Below are positions 1 to 7,021 of a stretch of 32,964 nt of DNA, piece after piece. Below the pieces are notes generated by a model that saw only the letters and a program-made list of their open reading frames with translations, ran no database searches and was not told the origin of the DNA. The first letter of the stretch is position 1, and every line of letters starts with the position of its first letter. The translations under genes were made by a program, and so were the position numbers. The DNA is from Clostridia bacterium (GTDB lineage: Bacteria > Bacillota > Clostridia > Oscillospirales > CAG-272): the NCBI GenBank assembly GCA_017481495.1, contig JAFUPC010000031.1, positions 1 through 32,964 on the forward strand, given 5' to 3'.

Positions 1-360
1 AAAAGCGGAATGTCGCAGGAGCATATCTGGTACATCACCATCACGCAGTACGAATGGTTCACCGACCTTGTGAAAGCGCGCTGGACGGAGATTCAGCCGC
101 ATATTGACGATATGTTTGCAGAGCTTGACCGCGTTGCCGCATCGGCACCCGAGGCGTTTGAACGCAACTACGAGGTCTGGAAGCTGCAGGACGAGACCCT
201 CTGGCACGTCACCGACGGCACCCGCAATCTGGAATCCTGGCAGGAACACGCCGACTACCTCTGCGACTGGCTCACCGCCCGCCGGGACTGGCTGACCGAA
301 TACCTTGCATCCGATGAGGCGTATGAGTTCCGCAAACGGTCGGTGCGGTGGGAGAGGTAG
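1..360 (+). CDS. CotH kinase-like protein, C-terminal fragment
   Basis: The reading frame is open from the first base of the window, so this is the 3' end of a longer gene; the ATG at 10 is probably internal. The roughly 119 visible residues are Trp-rich and helical. They include W-x-D/E patterns such as RWTEIQPHID and the closing LCDWLTARRDWLTEYL. This resembles the C-terminal tail of CotH-family proteins (spore coat or surface protein kinases), where a wl..R..WL helix ends the domain. The catalytic part lies outside the window, so the family call is an inference from the tail alone. The TAG stop (358-360) lies inside the terminal inverted repeat of the element that follows. The original end of the gene may therefore have been altered by that element. 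Confidence 0.55.
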   Translation, partial: KSGMSQEHIWYITITQYEWFTDLVKARWTEIQPHIDDMFAELDRVAASAPEAFERNYEVWKLQDETLWHVTDGTRNLESWQEHADYLCDWLTARRDWLTEYLASDEAYEFRKRSVRWER

Positions 361-477
361 TACCATGCTTCATCGAAAACTTTACTTTTGAGAGAATGCA
401 AACTGAACGGTTCGCACAGAAAACATTTCAGCCTGCGTTTTTGCCAATGTAGAGTTTTCAATGAAACATGATATTAC
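357..477. repeat. Small inverted-repeat element, family B copy 1
   Basis: The ends are imperfect inverted repeats of about 29 bases: the left arm starts GTAGTACCATG and runs to AAAACTTTAC, and the right arm (449-477) is its near reverse complement. The interior holds GAGAGAATGC and ACGGTTCGCAC. The same ends and interior words recur at 26525-26630. No coding capacity is visible. The size of about 120 bp and the terminal repeats fit a MITE-like non-autonomous element. The adjacent stretch 478-550 holds only the ribosome binding site of the next gene. Confidence 0.6.
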
Positions 478-550
478 ACGATACGAGGTGCCCCGTTCCA
501 AACCTTATCTTTAATCCCCCACCCCATCATAAAAAACAAGGAGTACCGCC

Positions 551-1132
551 ATGACCGCCAAAGAGCGTTTTTATCAGATCTATACCGAGAACATCCGCCG
601 CGAGGGGGCGGATAAGCTGTTGGATTATTTGTCTTCCCCCGGATGCGATTTCTTCACCGCACCCGCATCGACCCGCTTTCACGGCGCGTATGAGGGGGGG
701 CTGTGCGAACATTCGCTGAACGTCTACGACTGCTTATGCGACTATCTCGCGCGGGAGCGGGTACGCGAGACCTACGGGCTTTCCTGCTCTGCCGAAACGT
801 GTGCCATCGTGTCACTTCTGCACGATGTCTGCAAGACGAACGTCTACAAGCCGTCGTTCCGCAACGTCAAGAACGCGCAGGGCGTGTGGGAAAAGGTGCC
901 AAGCTACGACTATGAGGATTCTCTGCCCTACGGACACGGCGAGAAGTCCGTTTATATCCTGTCCGGCTTTCTCCGCCTGACGCGGGAGGAAGCATTTGCC
1001 ATCCGCTTCCATATGGGATTCTCCGGCACGGAGGAAACGCGGCTGGTCAGCGATGCGTTTGAAAAATTCCCGCTTGCGTTTGCGCTCCATACCGCCGATA
1101 TGGAAGCAACGGTCTTTATGGAGAACGTTTGA
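551..1132 (+). CDS. HD-domain phosphohydrolase-like protein
   Basis: A 193-residue protein with the metal-binding signature of the HD superfamily: a histidine in GLCEHSLNVY (about residue 57), the HD pair in SLLHDVCK (about residue 93) and a later aspartate in LHTADMEAT near the C-terminus. HD proteins hydrolyse phosphate esters of nucleotides or act on nucleic acids; the substrate here cannot be read from sequence. No signal peptide or membrane segment is seen, so a cytoplasmic enzyme is expected. The start is supported by AAGGAG seven bases upstream of ATG 551. It is followed by a hairpin-rich gap and then thiN in the same direction. Close relatives are usually annotated as hydrolases or HD-domain proteins. 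Confidence 0.75.
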   Translation: MTAKERFYQIYTENIRREGADKLLDYLSSPGCDFFTAPASTRFHGAYEGGLCEHSLNVYDCLCDYLARERVRETYGLSCSAETCAIVSLLHDVCKTNVYKPSFRNVKNAQGVWEKVPSYDYEDSLPYGHGEKSVYILSGFLRLTREEAFAIRFHMGFSGTEETRLVSDAFEKFPLAFALHTADMEATVFMENV

Positions 1133-1162
1133 AAATAAATTTTCAAACGTGTTTTGTGACTT

Positions 1163-1245
1163 TCGCAGTCTTACGACTGCGATTTTGTGCAAGCACAAAA
1201 ACAGTCCCAATTCCACAAGAAAGGAAACTTTCGCTTTGCGAAAGT
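1163..1245. repeat. Three consecutive short perfect hairpins
   Basis: Three separate palindromes follow each other: TCGCAGTC/GACTGCGA (1163-1182, loop TTAC), TTTTGTGC/GCACAAAA (1183-1200, loop AA) and ACTTTCGC/GCGAAAGT (1227-1245, loop TTT). None has a T-run typical of an intrinsic terminator. The third lies between the GAAAGGA ribosome binding site and the thiN start codon, and its TTTCGCTTTGCGAAA core recurs exactly at 13527-13541. Confidence 0.7.
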
Positions 1246-1258
1246 CATGTTCATAAAA

Positions 1259-1948
1259 ATGGATACCAAAGCATTATTTTCTTCCCTGCCGCAAAGCTAT
1301 CATGACCCCATTCCCGCCTGCATCATCGTGGGCGCGGGGGACAGAATGCATCAGATCTCCCCGACACCCGGAAAGGACGACCTTGTCATCGCGGCGGACG
1401 GCGGATACCGGTATCTGCGGGATGCGGGGATCCGGTGCGATCTTCTGATGGGAGACCTCGATTCCCTGCCGCGCGATACCGTGATTGCAACGGAAACGAA
1501 GCGCTTTGATCCCGTCAAGGACGACACCGACACGATGCTTGCCGTCCGGCACGGACTGGAATGCGGATATCGGAAGTTTCTTCTGTACGGAATGTTTGGC
1601 GGACGGTTCGACCATACCCTCGGCACGATGCAGACCGTCGCGTTCCTCACCCGCGCGGGCGCAAAAGGGTACGCCTTTGAGGAAGCCGGGGACGGCAAAC
1701 ACGCCTCTTACGTCACGGCGTTATATAATGATACAAGAACCTTTTCCCCGGATGCGTCCGGCTATCTGTCGCTTGTCGCATGGGGCGGGGAAGCGCGGGA
1801 CGTCACGCTTCAAAATCTCAAATATCCGTTTGCCGGCGGGACGTTTGACCCGGATGTCGCGCTCGGCATTTCCAATGAGTTCCTGCCCGGTCTTCCTGCG
1901 CGCGTGACCGTGGGGGACGGTCTTTTACTGATGGTGAAACCTGTATGA
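1259..1948 (+). CDS. thiN: Thiamine pyrophosphokinase
   Basis: Transfers pyrophosphate from ATP to thiamine, giving the cofactor thiamine diphosphate in the cytoplasm. Family signatures are visible: ADGG near residue 48, the acidic GDLDSL motif near residue 67, KDDTDTMLA, and GGRFDHTLG, which form the nucleotide- and metal-binding site of the TPK fold. The C-terminal part matches the thiamine-binding beta domain (SLVAWGG, then LKYPFAGGTF, then GISNEF). I chose ATG 1259, giving 229 residues, a normal length. An ATG at 1247 and a longer frame from 1187 exist, but those extra residues are translated hairpin sequence. The ribosome binding site GAAAGGA (1219-1225) is separated from the start by an 8-bp-stem hairpin. 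The stop overlaps the start of the next gene as ATGA, implying translational coupling. No TPP riboswitch was seen. Confidence 0.88.
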   Translation: MDTKALFSSLPQSYHDPIPACIIVGAGDRMHQISPTPGKDDLVIAADGGYRYLRDAGIRCDLLMGDLDSLPRDTVIATETKRFDPVKDDTDTMLAVRHGLECGYRKFLLYGMFGGRFDHTLGTMQTVAFLTRAGAKGYAFEEAGDGKHASYVTALYNDTRTFSPDASGYLSLVAWGGEARDVTLQNLKYPFAGGTFDPDVALGISNEFLPGLPARVTVGDGLLLMVKPV

Positions 1949-2610
1949 CGACACTTCTGCGAAAGAAAAAAGCCGCCATTTTCGACCTGGACGGCACACT
2001 GCTTGATTCGATGGATGTTTGGACCGAGGTGGACAGACGGTTCCTTGCCCGGCGCGGTATTCCGCTCCCGGACGATTACGCGGATGCGCTGGCACCGCTC
2101 GGTTTCCATGCCGCCGCGGAATACACGAAAAAACGCTTCTCGCTTCCCGATGCGGAGGAGCACATCATGGACGAGTGGTTTTCCCTTGCTGTGGATGCGT
2201 ATGCAAACGATGTCCCGTTCAAGCCTGGCGCGGGGGCATATCTCGATTCCCTTTGCCGCCGCCGCATTCCCATCGCCGCCGCCACCGCTTCCCGTGCGGA
2301 ATTCTATATCCCTGCGCTGAAACGGCTGGGTGTCTGGGACTGCTTTTCGTCCGTGACCGAGATCGGCGAGGTTGCCCGCGGCAAGGGCTCACCCGACATC
2401 TATCTCCGCGCCGCGGAAAAACTCGGTATGGCGCCCGAGGACTGCGTTGTATTTGAGGACATTCTCCCCGGCATCCGCGGTGCCGCCGCAGGCGGTTTCT
2501 ATACCGTTGCCGTCCACGATGACCGCGCGGCGGAGAAAGACATGATCCGCGCACTGTGCGACCGGTATATATATTCGTTTGAGGAGATGCTTTTGGAGGA
2601 TGTTTTTTAA
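1945..2610 (+). CDS. HAD-family phosphatase, beta-phosphoglucomutase-like
   Basis: A 221-residue haloacid dehalogenase superfamily hydrolase. Motif I is FDLDGTLLDSM (about residues 14-24), with the nucleophilic and acid/base aspartates. Motif II is the threonine in AAATASR, motif III the lysine in ARGKGSPDIYL, and motif IV VFEDILPGI. An alpha-helical cap lies between motifs I and II, as in the beta-phosphoglucomutase/phosphoglycolate phosphatase subgroup. The start ATG overlaps the thiN stop (ATGA), so the pair is probably translated together. That would fit a phosphatase acting on thiamine phosphates or a general sugar phosphate, but the substrate is not determined. No signal peptide is present. 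Confidence 0.85.
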   Translation: MTTLLRKKKAAIFDLDGTLLDSMDVWTEVDRRFLARRGIPLPDDYADALAPLGFHAAAEYTKKRFSLPDAEEHIMDEWFSLAVDAYANDVPFKPGAGAYLDSLCRRRIPIAAATASRAEFYIPALKRLGVWDCFSSVTEIGEVARGKGSPDIYLRAAEKLGMAPEDCVVFEDILPGIRGAAAGGFYTVAVHDDRAAEKDMIRALCDRYIYSFEEMLLEDVF

Positions 2611-2664
2611 AAAAGCATAAAGCATTTCGCACCGCGGATTCCATTTCATATAATCAGATACAAA

Positions 2665-2701
2665 AAGGATTTATGCTCTGCTGCTGGGAACATAAATCCT
2701 T
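2665..2701 (-). terminator. Intrinsic terminator after the SLH gene
   Basis: A perfect 11-bp stem, AAGGATTTATG/CATAAATCCTT, with a 15-base loop lies between the converging HAD and SLH genes. Read on the minus strand the stem ends in a TTTTT run, so it best serves the SLH gene. On the plus strand the tail is only CTCTGTTT, so bidirectional use is possible but weaker. Confidence 0.75.
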
Positions 2702-2730
2702 CTCTGTTTGGCAATATTTTGAGGTGATTT

Positions 2731-3894
2731 TTACGCTCCCCCAAATCTGACCGCATACCGATATAGCATATCCGCCGCCAGTCCCCGCTGTGCATCAGCG
2801 GTGGGACGGATCTTATCCTCCGGCGCATAGATCCCGGTGTAAATACACCACCCGACATCTGCCGCCGCCCAGGCGGAAACATCCTCTGCATCATCGAAAA
2901 GCGCATTTTTGTAGGAGGCATCAAAAACCGTCAGTCCGGCGGCTTTGGCATACCGCGCTATGATGACGGCGGCCTGTTCGACGGTGATCTTGTCGTTGAC
3001 ACCGAACGCACCGGTGTCATAACCCCGGACGATGCCGGTTTTATCCGCCCATGCGGCATACGGTGTATACCATGCGCCCGCGGTCACATCTGTGAAATCC
3101 GGGACGGTCTGCCACACGGAAACGTCAATTCCCGCCATCCGTCCGAGCACCGTGACAAACATGGCGCGGGTCATCGTCTCACCGGGCGAAAAGGTCAGAC
3201 CGGCATCGGTCTCAATGCCGACAAACAGATTGTGCGTGCTGACATACCGCACCGCATCATAATACGGATGCTTTTCGCTGATGTCAATGAACGGGTTGTC
3301 CCAGGTATCGACGGTACTGGCAGAACTGCCACCGGCGGTACTGTTTCCGTCAGAAGTGCCGTTTCCGTCAGAGGACGGGCTTTTGTCAGAGGATACGGTT
3401 CCGTTTTCCGATGCGGTTTCCGTAATTGGGGAATCATCGGTCACGGCTTCCGGTGGGTCGGGTTCTGTGGTATCGGTATCCGATTCATCGGTGTCTGTTG
3501 GTGTCAGACAGGAAATGATCGCCGTTTCCGTATAGCCGCACACAGAACAGGTGCGTTTCTGCTCACCGGTTTCGGACACGGTTGCTTCTTTTGTAACGAC
3601 CCAGTCGGAAAAGACATGAGCCGCATTCTCCACCTCCGCACCGCAGACCGTACAGACACGGGAGTGCCTTGCCGCGGTGATTTTCCAATCCCCGCCCGTG
3701 CAGGTGTGCACGGGAATGTCGGCCTGTTCACTTGCACCGCACAACGTACATTCCCGGTAACGGCAGTCGCCGAGAATCGTCCAGTCCGTATAGACATGGG
3801 AGCATTCCGCTGATGCAGAAACCGCAACCACGGACAGAAGCAGGATAAGGAACAGGATGCCGATGACATAGGGGGATTTTGCCGGGCGGATCAT
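2731..3894 (-). CDS. SLH-domain surface protein with zinc-ribbon-like repeats
   Basis: A 387-residue exported protein. Residues 1-30 form a signal peptide (basic start, hydrophobic FLILLLSVVAV, then ASA). Next come two or three repeats of the H-x-Y/F-x-DW form with paired cysteines (CRYRECTLCG, HSRVCTVCG, KRTCSVCG), a type common in clostridial surface proteins. A Thr/Ser/Asp-rich linker covers about residues 150-200. The C-terminal half holds three S-layer homology domains (FIDISEKHPYYDAV, FTDVTAGAWYTPYA and DDAEDVSAWAAADV regions), which normally anchor proteins to pyruvylated cell-wall polymers. Its start overlaps the stop of the upstream Rpn-like gene (ATGA), so the two are translationally coupled. 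No catalytic domain is visible. An anchor or adhesion role is inferred. Confidence 0.88.
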   Translation of the reverse strand: MIRPAKSPYVIGILFLILLLSVVAVSASAECSHVYTDWTILGDCRYRECTLCGASEQADIPVHTCTGGDWKITAARHSRVCTVCGAEVENAAHVFSDWVVTKEATVSETGEQKRTCSVCGYTETAIISCLTPTDTDESDTDTTEPDPPEAVTDDSPITETASENGTVSSDKSPSSDGNGTSDGNSTAGGSSASTVDTWDNPFIDISEKHPYYDAVRYVSTHNLFVGIETDAGLTFSPGETMTRAMFVTVLGRMAGIDVSVWQTVPDFTDVTAGAWYTPYAAWADKTGIVRGYDTGAFGVNDKITVEQAAVIIARYAKAAGLTVFDASYKNALFDDAEDVSAWAAADVGWCIYTGIYAPEDKIRPTADAQRGLAADMLYRYAVRFGGA

Positions 3895-4820
3895 CTGGCT
3901 TCTGCGCTTTCTTTGGCGAGCTGTTCAATCACGTCAAGCGGAAGCTTCGTCAGGCGGGCGATGTTCTCATAGGTAAAGATCCCCTCCCCGAGCATTGCGC
4001 GTGCCACCTCTGTAAGGCTTTCCGTGCGACCCTCCGCGTGACCTTCCGCACGCCCTTCTACGCGTCCTTCGGCACGACCCTCGGCACGGCCCTCCTCGCG
4101 TTCTTCATTCAAAAACTGTTCCCATGCAGTGCTCATGATTTTTGAACCTCCTTCGGATTCCTTGAAATTTTTCATACGGTTTGCAAGAATGTCCGAGTAC
4201 ATCTCCCCGGCATCCGTACAATGAAAATCGTGCATCAACCGCCCGATCGGATGCGTCGGATCGCGGTAAGCACCGTTGACATACACAATATGCGACCCGT
4301 CGCCGAACGGTCTGCAGTTCAGCTCTTCGACCCGCCGGTCAACGTGATACAATGGCATCCCGCCCGCCATGACATCGGTTTCCGTTACGAATATGACGTA
4401 GCTGTCCGCCAGCTGATCGAATTTCTCGCCCGCATCGAGCATATCCCGGTCAATAACCGCCGAATAGTATCGCGCTCTTTGCGGCCCGGCACCGGCGGTT
4501 GCTTTCTGGATCTCAATATCGTAAAGCTTTCCGGTCTCGTCCTCCGCCCGGATGTCCAGCCGCACGGAACGGCCGCGGGTGTTGGGATATTCCACCTGCG
4601 TTCCGGCGGAAAGGACGGTCAGATCCTCCCGTCCGAGAATCACCCGAAGCAGATACGATACGCCCTCGATGTCGTCCCGGAACACCTCCGATAAAAACTT
4701 GTCGTCCATGAAGCAAAGCTCCGCGAGGTGCAAAATCACCTTCTCTTTTTTTGTCAGGGTCTTGTAATTGCGCTGTCGGAGAAGCTCGGCCTGCGCTTTG
4801 ATGGAACACGGTTCTGCCAT
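3891..4820 (-). CDS. Rpn/PD-(D/E)XK nuclease-family protein
   Basis: A 309-residue protein of the PD-(D/E)XK transposase-like group that includes the Rpn recombination-promoting nucleases. The N-terminal part has KVILHLAELCFMDDKFLSEVF. The core site is LDIRAEDETGKLYDIEIQ, where the D and the E-I-Q form the D...E-x-Q metal site typical of these proteins; it is followed by the conserved RARYYSAVIDRDMLDAGEKF. Near the C-terminus there is a charged run of EGRA-type tetrapeptides (about residues 244-268), encoded by degenerate 12-base repeats at 4021-4098. Such runs are frequent in this family and vary in copy number. The last 40 residues form a helical cap. Its stop overlaps the start of the SLH gene. 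Upstream lies a 13-bp inverted repeat. The family is widespread and often horizontally spread; activity is likely but untested. Confidence 0.82.
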   Translation of the reverse strand: MAEPCSIKAQAELLRQRNYKTLTKKEKVILHLAELCFMDDKFLSEVFRDDIEGVSYLLRVILGREDLTVLSAGTQVEYPNTRGRSVRLDIRAEDETGKLYDIEIQKATAGAGPQRARYYSAVIDRDMLDAGEKFDQLADSYVIFVTETDVMAGGMPLYHVDRRVEELNCRPFGDGSHIVYVNGAYRDPTHPIGRLMHDFHCTDAGEMYSDILANRMKNFKESEGGSKIMSTAWEQFLNEEREEGRAEGRAEGRVEGRAEGHAEGRTESLTEVARAMLGEGIFTYENIARLTKLPLDVIEQLAKESAEAR

Positions 4821-4845
4821 GCTGTCACCGTCTTTCTATTGGATT

Positions 4846-4923
4846 TGTTCGATAACCTCCATTCTGACCGTGAAAATACAAAAATATCCTTGATTTCAAT
4901 AGATGGTGATAGGTTATCGAACA
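4846..4923. repeat. 13-bp inverted repeat upstream of the Rpn-like gene
   Basis: TGTTCGATAACCT (4846-4858) and its exact reverse complement (4911-4923) are separated by 52 bases. They sit between the stop of the sialidase-like gene and the start of the Rpn-like gene, and the interior is AT-rich. A clear sigma-A promoter could not be assigned here. It could be an operator pair, a long-loop RNA hairpin or a trace of an insertion. Confidence 0.6.
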
Positions 4924-4937
4924 TATCTATTATGATT

Positions 4938-5903
4938 TTATAATAATGCTTCAAAATATACGATCTTCTCCCGCCGCCAGGTATAGGTGCCGCAGATTCT
5001 GTTCCCGTCTGCAATGATCGCGGGATAGGAGTATTCGCCCGGCTCCGTTTCCAGGTGCAGAACCGTTTCAAATGTCCGGCCGTCGTCCGTGCTTTCAAGC
5101 AGTGACAGCGGTGTGCGCGCCGCGGTATCAACGGGATTGCAGCAAAGGATGAGATGACCGGGCGCAATCTGTACCAAGTCCAACCCGCTGTTGTTGTTGG
5201 GAACGGCGGTCGGGTATGCGGTATCAAAGTGAAGACCGTCCGCAGAATCGGCGCGGTAAACCGCTTTGTTTTTTGAGCGCATCAGCATATGGATGCCGTC
5301 GCTGTCCTCCCAGAGCGAGGGTTGGATGACCTGCACGCCATCGTCGGGAAGCGGCACGAGCGGCCCCATTTCCCACGTTTTTCCGTTGTCGCGGGAAAGG
5401 TCGGTAAAGCATCGCCAGCATCCCTTTTCCATCGAAGCAGGCGCTAAAATGTCCCCGTTTTTCAGACGGATGGGTTTGTTCTTGACGGGTCCGCGACCGA
5501 GGATTGTACCTCCGCCGAGGACAGAACTTCTGCCACAGGTATCGTCCGCGCACATCCGCCGGGGGACAGACCATGTTCTGCCTTTGTCCCGGGAAGACGT
5601 GACCATCGTCTGCCAATCGGGGATCGTCTCCCCGCGCTTGTAAAAGAGGAGAAGCTCCTCCCCGTTGTCAAAGAGAACGGGATTCCAGTGTGCGACGTTC
5701 TCTTTTTCCGATACGCAGACCGGGGTGCTCCAGATGCCGTTTTCCAGATATGCACACCAGATCTGCACATCCGGATGGCTTTCATAAGTTCCGCCGAACC
5801 ATGCGGCGATGACGGTGTCCCCGATCTTTGCAAGTGTGGAAGCATGACAGGACGGTGTCGGCGGGGTTTGGTCGAAGATAAAGGTTTTTGAGAGAAGTTT
5901 CAT
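4938..5903 (-). CDS. Sialidase-like BNR/Asp-box beta-propeller protein
   Basis: A 321-residue protein with three Asp-boxes (S-x-D-x-G-x-T-W/F): SSRDKGRTW, SRDNGKTW and STDDGRTF. These mark a six-bladed sialidase-type propeller. Other family features are PSCHASTLAKIGDTVIAAWFGGT near the N-terminus, NPVLF, and the arginine-containing GRGPVKNKPIRLKNGDIL. There is no signal peptide, so the enzyme should act inside the cell on imported sugars. True sialidase activity is not established; many members with this architecture have other or unknown glycan substrates. ATG 5903 is preferred over an in-frame GTG nine bases upstream, because AGGAG lies eight bases before the ATG and overlaps the GTG. It follows the membrane protein gene by 18 bp in what looks like an operon. 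Confidence 0.8.
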   Translation of the reverse strand: MKLLSKTFIFDQTPPTPSCHASTLAKIGDTVIAAWFGGTYESHPDVQIWCAYLENGIWSTPVCVSEKENVAHWNPVLFDNGEELLLFYKRGETIPDWQTMVTSSRDKGRTWSVPRRMCADDTCGRSSVLGGGTILGRGPVKNKPIRLKNGDILAPASMEKGCWRCFTDLSRDNGKTWEMGPLVPLPDDGVQVIQPSLWEDSDGIHMLMRSKNKAVYRADSADGLHFDTAYPTAVPNNNSGLDLVQIAPGHLILCCNPVDTAARTPLSLLESTDDGRTFETVLHLETEPGEYSYPAIIADGNRICGTYTWRREKIVYFEALL

Positions 5904-5921
5904 TGTGGGCACTCCTGTGTA

Positions 5922-6700
5922 TCATAATGCGACGGGGAGATACGAGATCATCAGCCCGCCGACGAACATACTGGCGAGATTGGCGATAACGGCGTACAGA
6001 ATGCATACATATTTTTTCTTTTCACGGAGGAAAATGGGAAAGAGAATACATTCTGCCAGAATGACGATGGCTTCACAGAGACAGTAAAAGAAAGAACATA
6101 GGAATCCATCGTCCCGCCTCCGATGGCAAAATTGACAAATGCCTGCGTTGCGAGATTGACGAACAAAAAGACGAGCCAACTGCGTTTTTCCCGATAATGG
6201 AATCCCCAGAAGATCACACCCTCCAACAGCAGTGTCAGAAGAACGCGCATTCCGACGAGAAGAACGGTGCGTCCGGGAGAAATGTCCGCGGTGAGCGTCT
6301 GCGTTTCGAGGTTTAGCTGAAGAACGTTGCTGTATGTATCATACGCTTCTGCCGGAAGCGGACAGGTATAGGCAGTGTCACCGTAGGCAACGGACAGCGA
6401 CATCTGTGAGAAGTCGGTTTCCGCGGATGGATTGGGGACGATGTGCGTGTATTCAAACCGATAATATGTCTCCCAGCCACGCTGTGCAGTGCGTACTTCC
6501 AACGTTTCGACGGCACTCCCGTCCGCGTTCCGCATCGAGAGAGACAAATCGTCTGGCGCATTCACCACCACAACGGTGAGACACGGCGGTTCTGCGGCGT
6601 TGGCAGAGACCGCGACGGACAAAAGTGCGCACAGAAGCATAAGGGACAGAACAAACAGTCCCGTGCGGCGGGGGGTGTAGGTCTTTGTTGTCGGGAACAT
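5922..6700 (-). CDS. Multi-pass membrane protein, interrupted by an apparent frameshift
   Basis: Not a recognised family. Starting at ATG 6700 (AAGGAG eight bases upstream; an earlier in-frame ATG at 6718 overlaps that site), the protein has a signal peptide ending near SANA. An extracytoplasmic beta-rich domain of about 100 residues follows, then membrane segments VGMRVLLTLLLEGVIFWGF and LVFLFVNLATQAFVNFAIGG. In this frame it then becomes polar and stops at 5951. A -1 shift at the T-run 6086-6089 restores two more hydrophobic segments (IVILAECILFPIFL and LYAVIANLASMFVGGLMI). It then ends at 5922, just 18 bp before the sialidase-like gene. The intact form would be about 259 residues with a signal peptide and four membrane helices. 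The break may be a real mutation, slippage or a sequencing error. Confidence 0.7.
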
Positions 6701-6765
6701 GGATATGTCTCCTTTCATTTACTTATCACTCCGCGCCGTGCGCGGAACTTCTCCCGGTGTGTTTT

Positions 6766-6893
6766 TTCAGTGGTGCGAAAGATTTTCAAATCCGCGGGAA
6801 AAAGGTTTCGCCAAGCGAAACCAGATTGCTTCCCCTACAAAATCGTCGAATTGCATTGCGTGATATATATTGACATCATCGCCCACAAGTTTC
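6766..6893 (-). repeat. Intergenic repeat family A, copy 1, with inserted hairpin
   Basis: Read on the minus strand this copy has GGCGATGATGTCAATAT, then ATTTTGTAGGGGAAGC, then GATTTGAAAATCTTTCGCACC in two parts. The same words occur in the same order at 30013-30115 and partly at 17483-17553. Between the last two words lies the perfect hairpin GGTTTCGC/GCGAAACC (6804-6822), absent from the 30-kb copy. It lies in the predicted 5' leader of the membrane protein/sialidase operon. The remainder of 6701-7021 holds the ribosome binding site and promoter and no gene. Confidence 0.7.
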
Positions 6894-6938
6894 CGGCACC
6901 CAAGCACCGTTTATGAATCACCTTTCCCTTTCCTCTTT

Positions 6939-6967
6939 ATTATACCATAAACCCGCCCTGGATGCAA
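6939..6967 (-). promoter_or_regulatory. Sigma-A promoter for the membrane protein/sialidase operon
   Basis: On the minus strand, -35 TTGCAT and -10 TATAAT are 17 bases apart, with TGG directly before the -10 (extended -10). Transcription would begin near 6932 and give a leader of about 230 bases that carries repeat family A copy 1. Confidence 0.65.
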
Positions 6968-7021
6968 TGGGTTTTCCCATCCGTTTTTTTGAATTTTCTG
7001 TTACAATCCGGGTAGAAAATC

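Noticed and set aside
1133..1258. TPP riboswitch before thiN
   Set aside because: The conserved CTGAGA core and the usual stem order are absent; the region is a set of simple hairpins.
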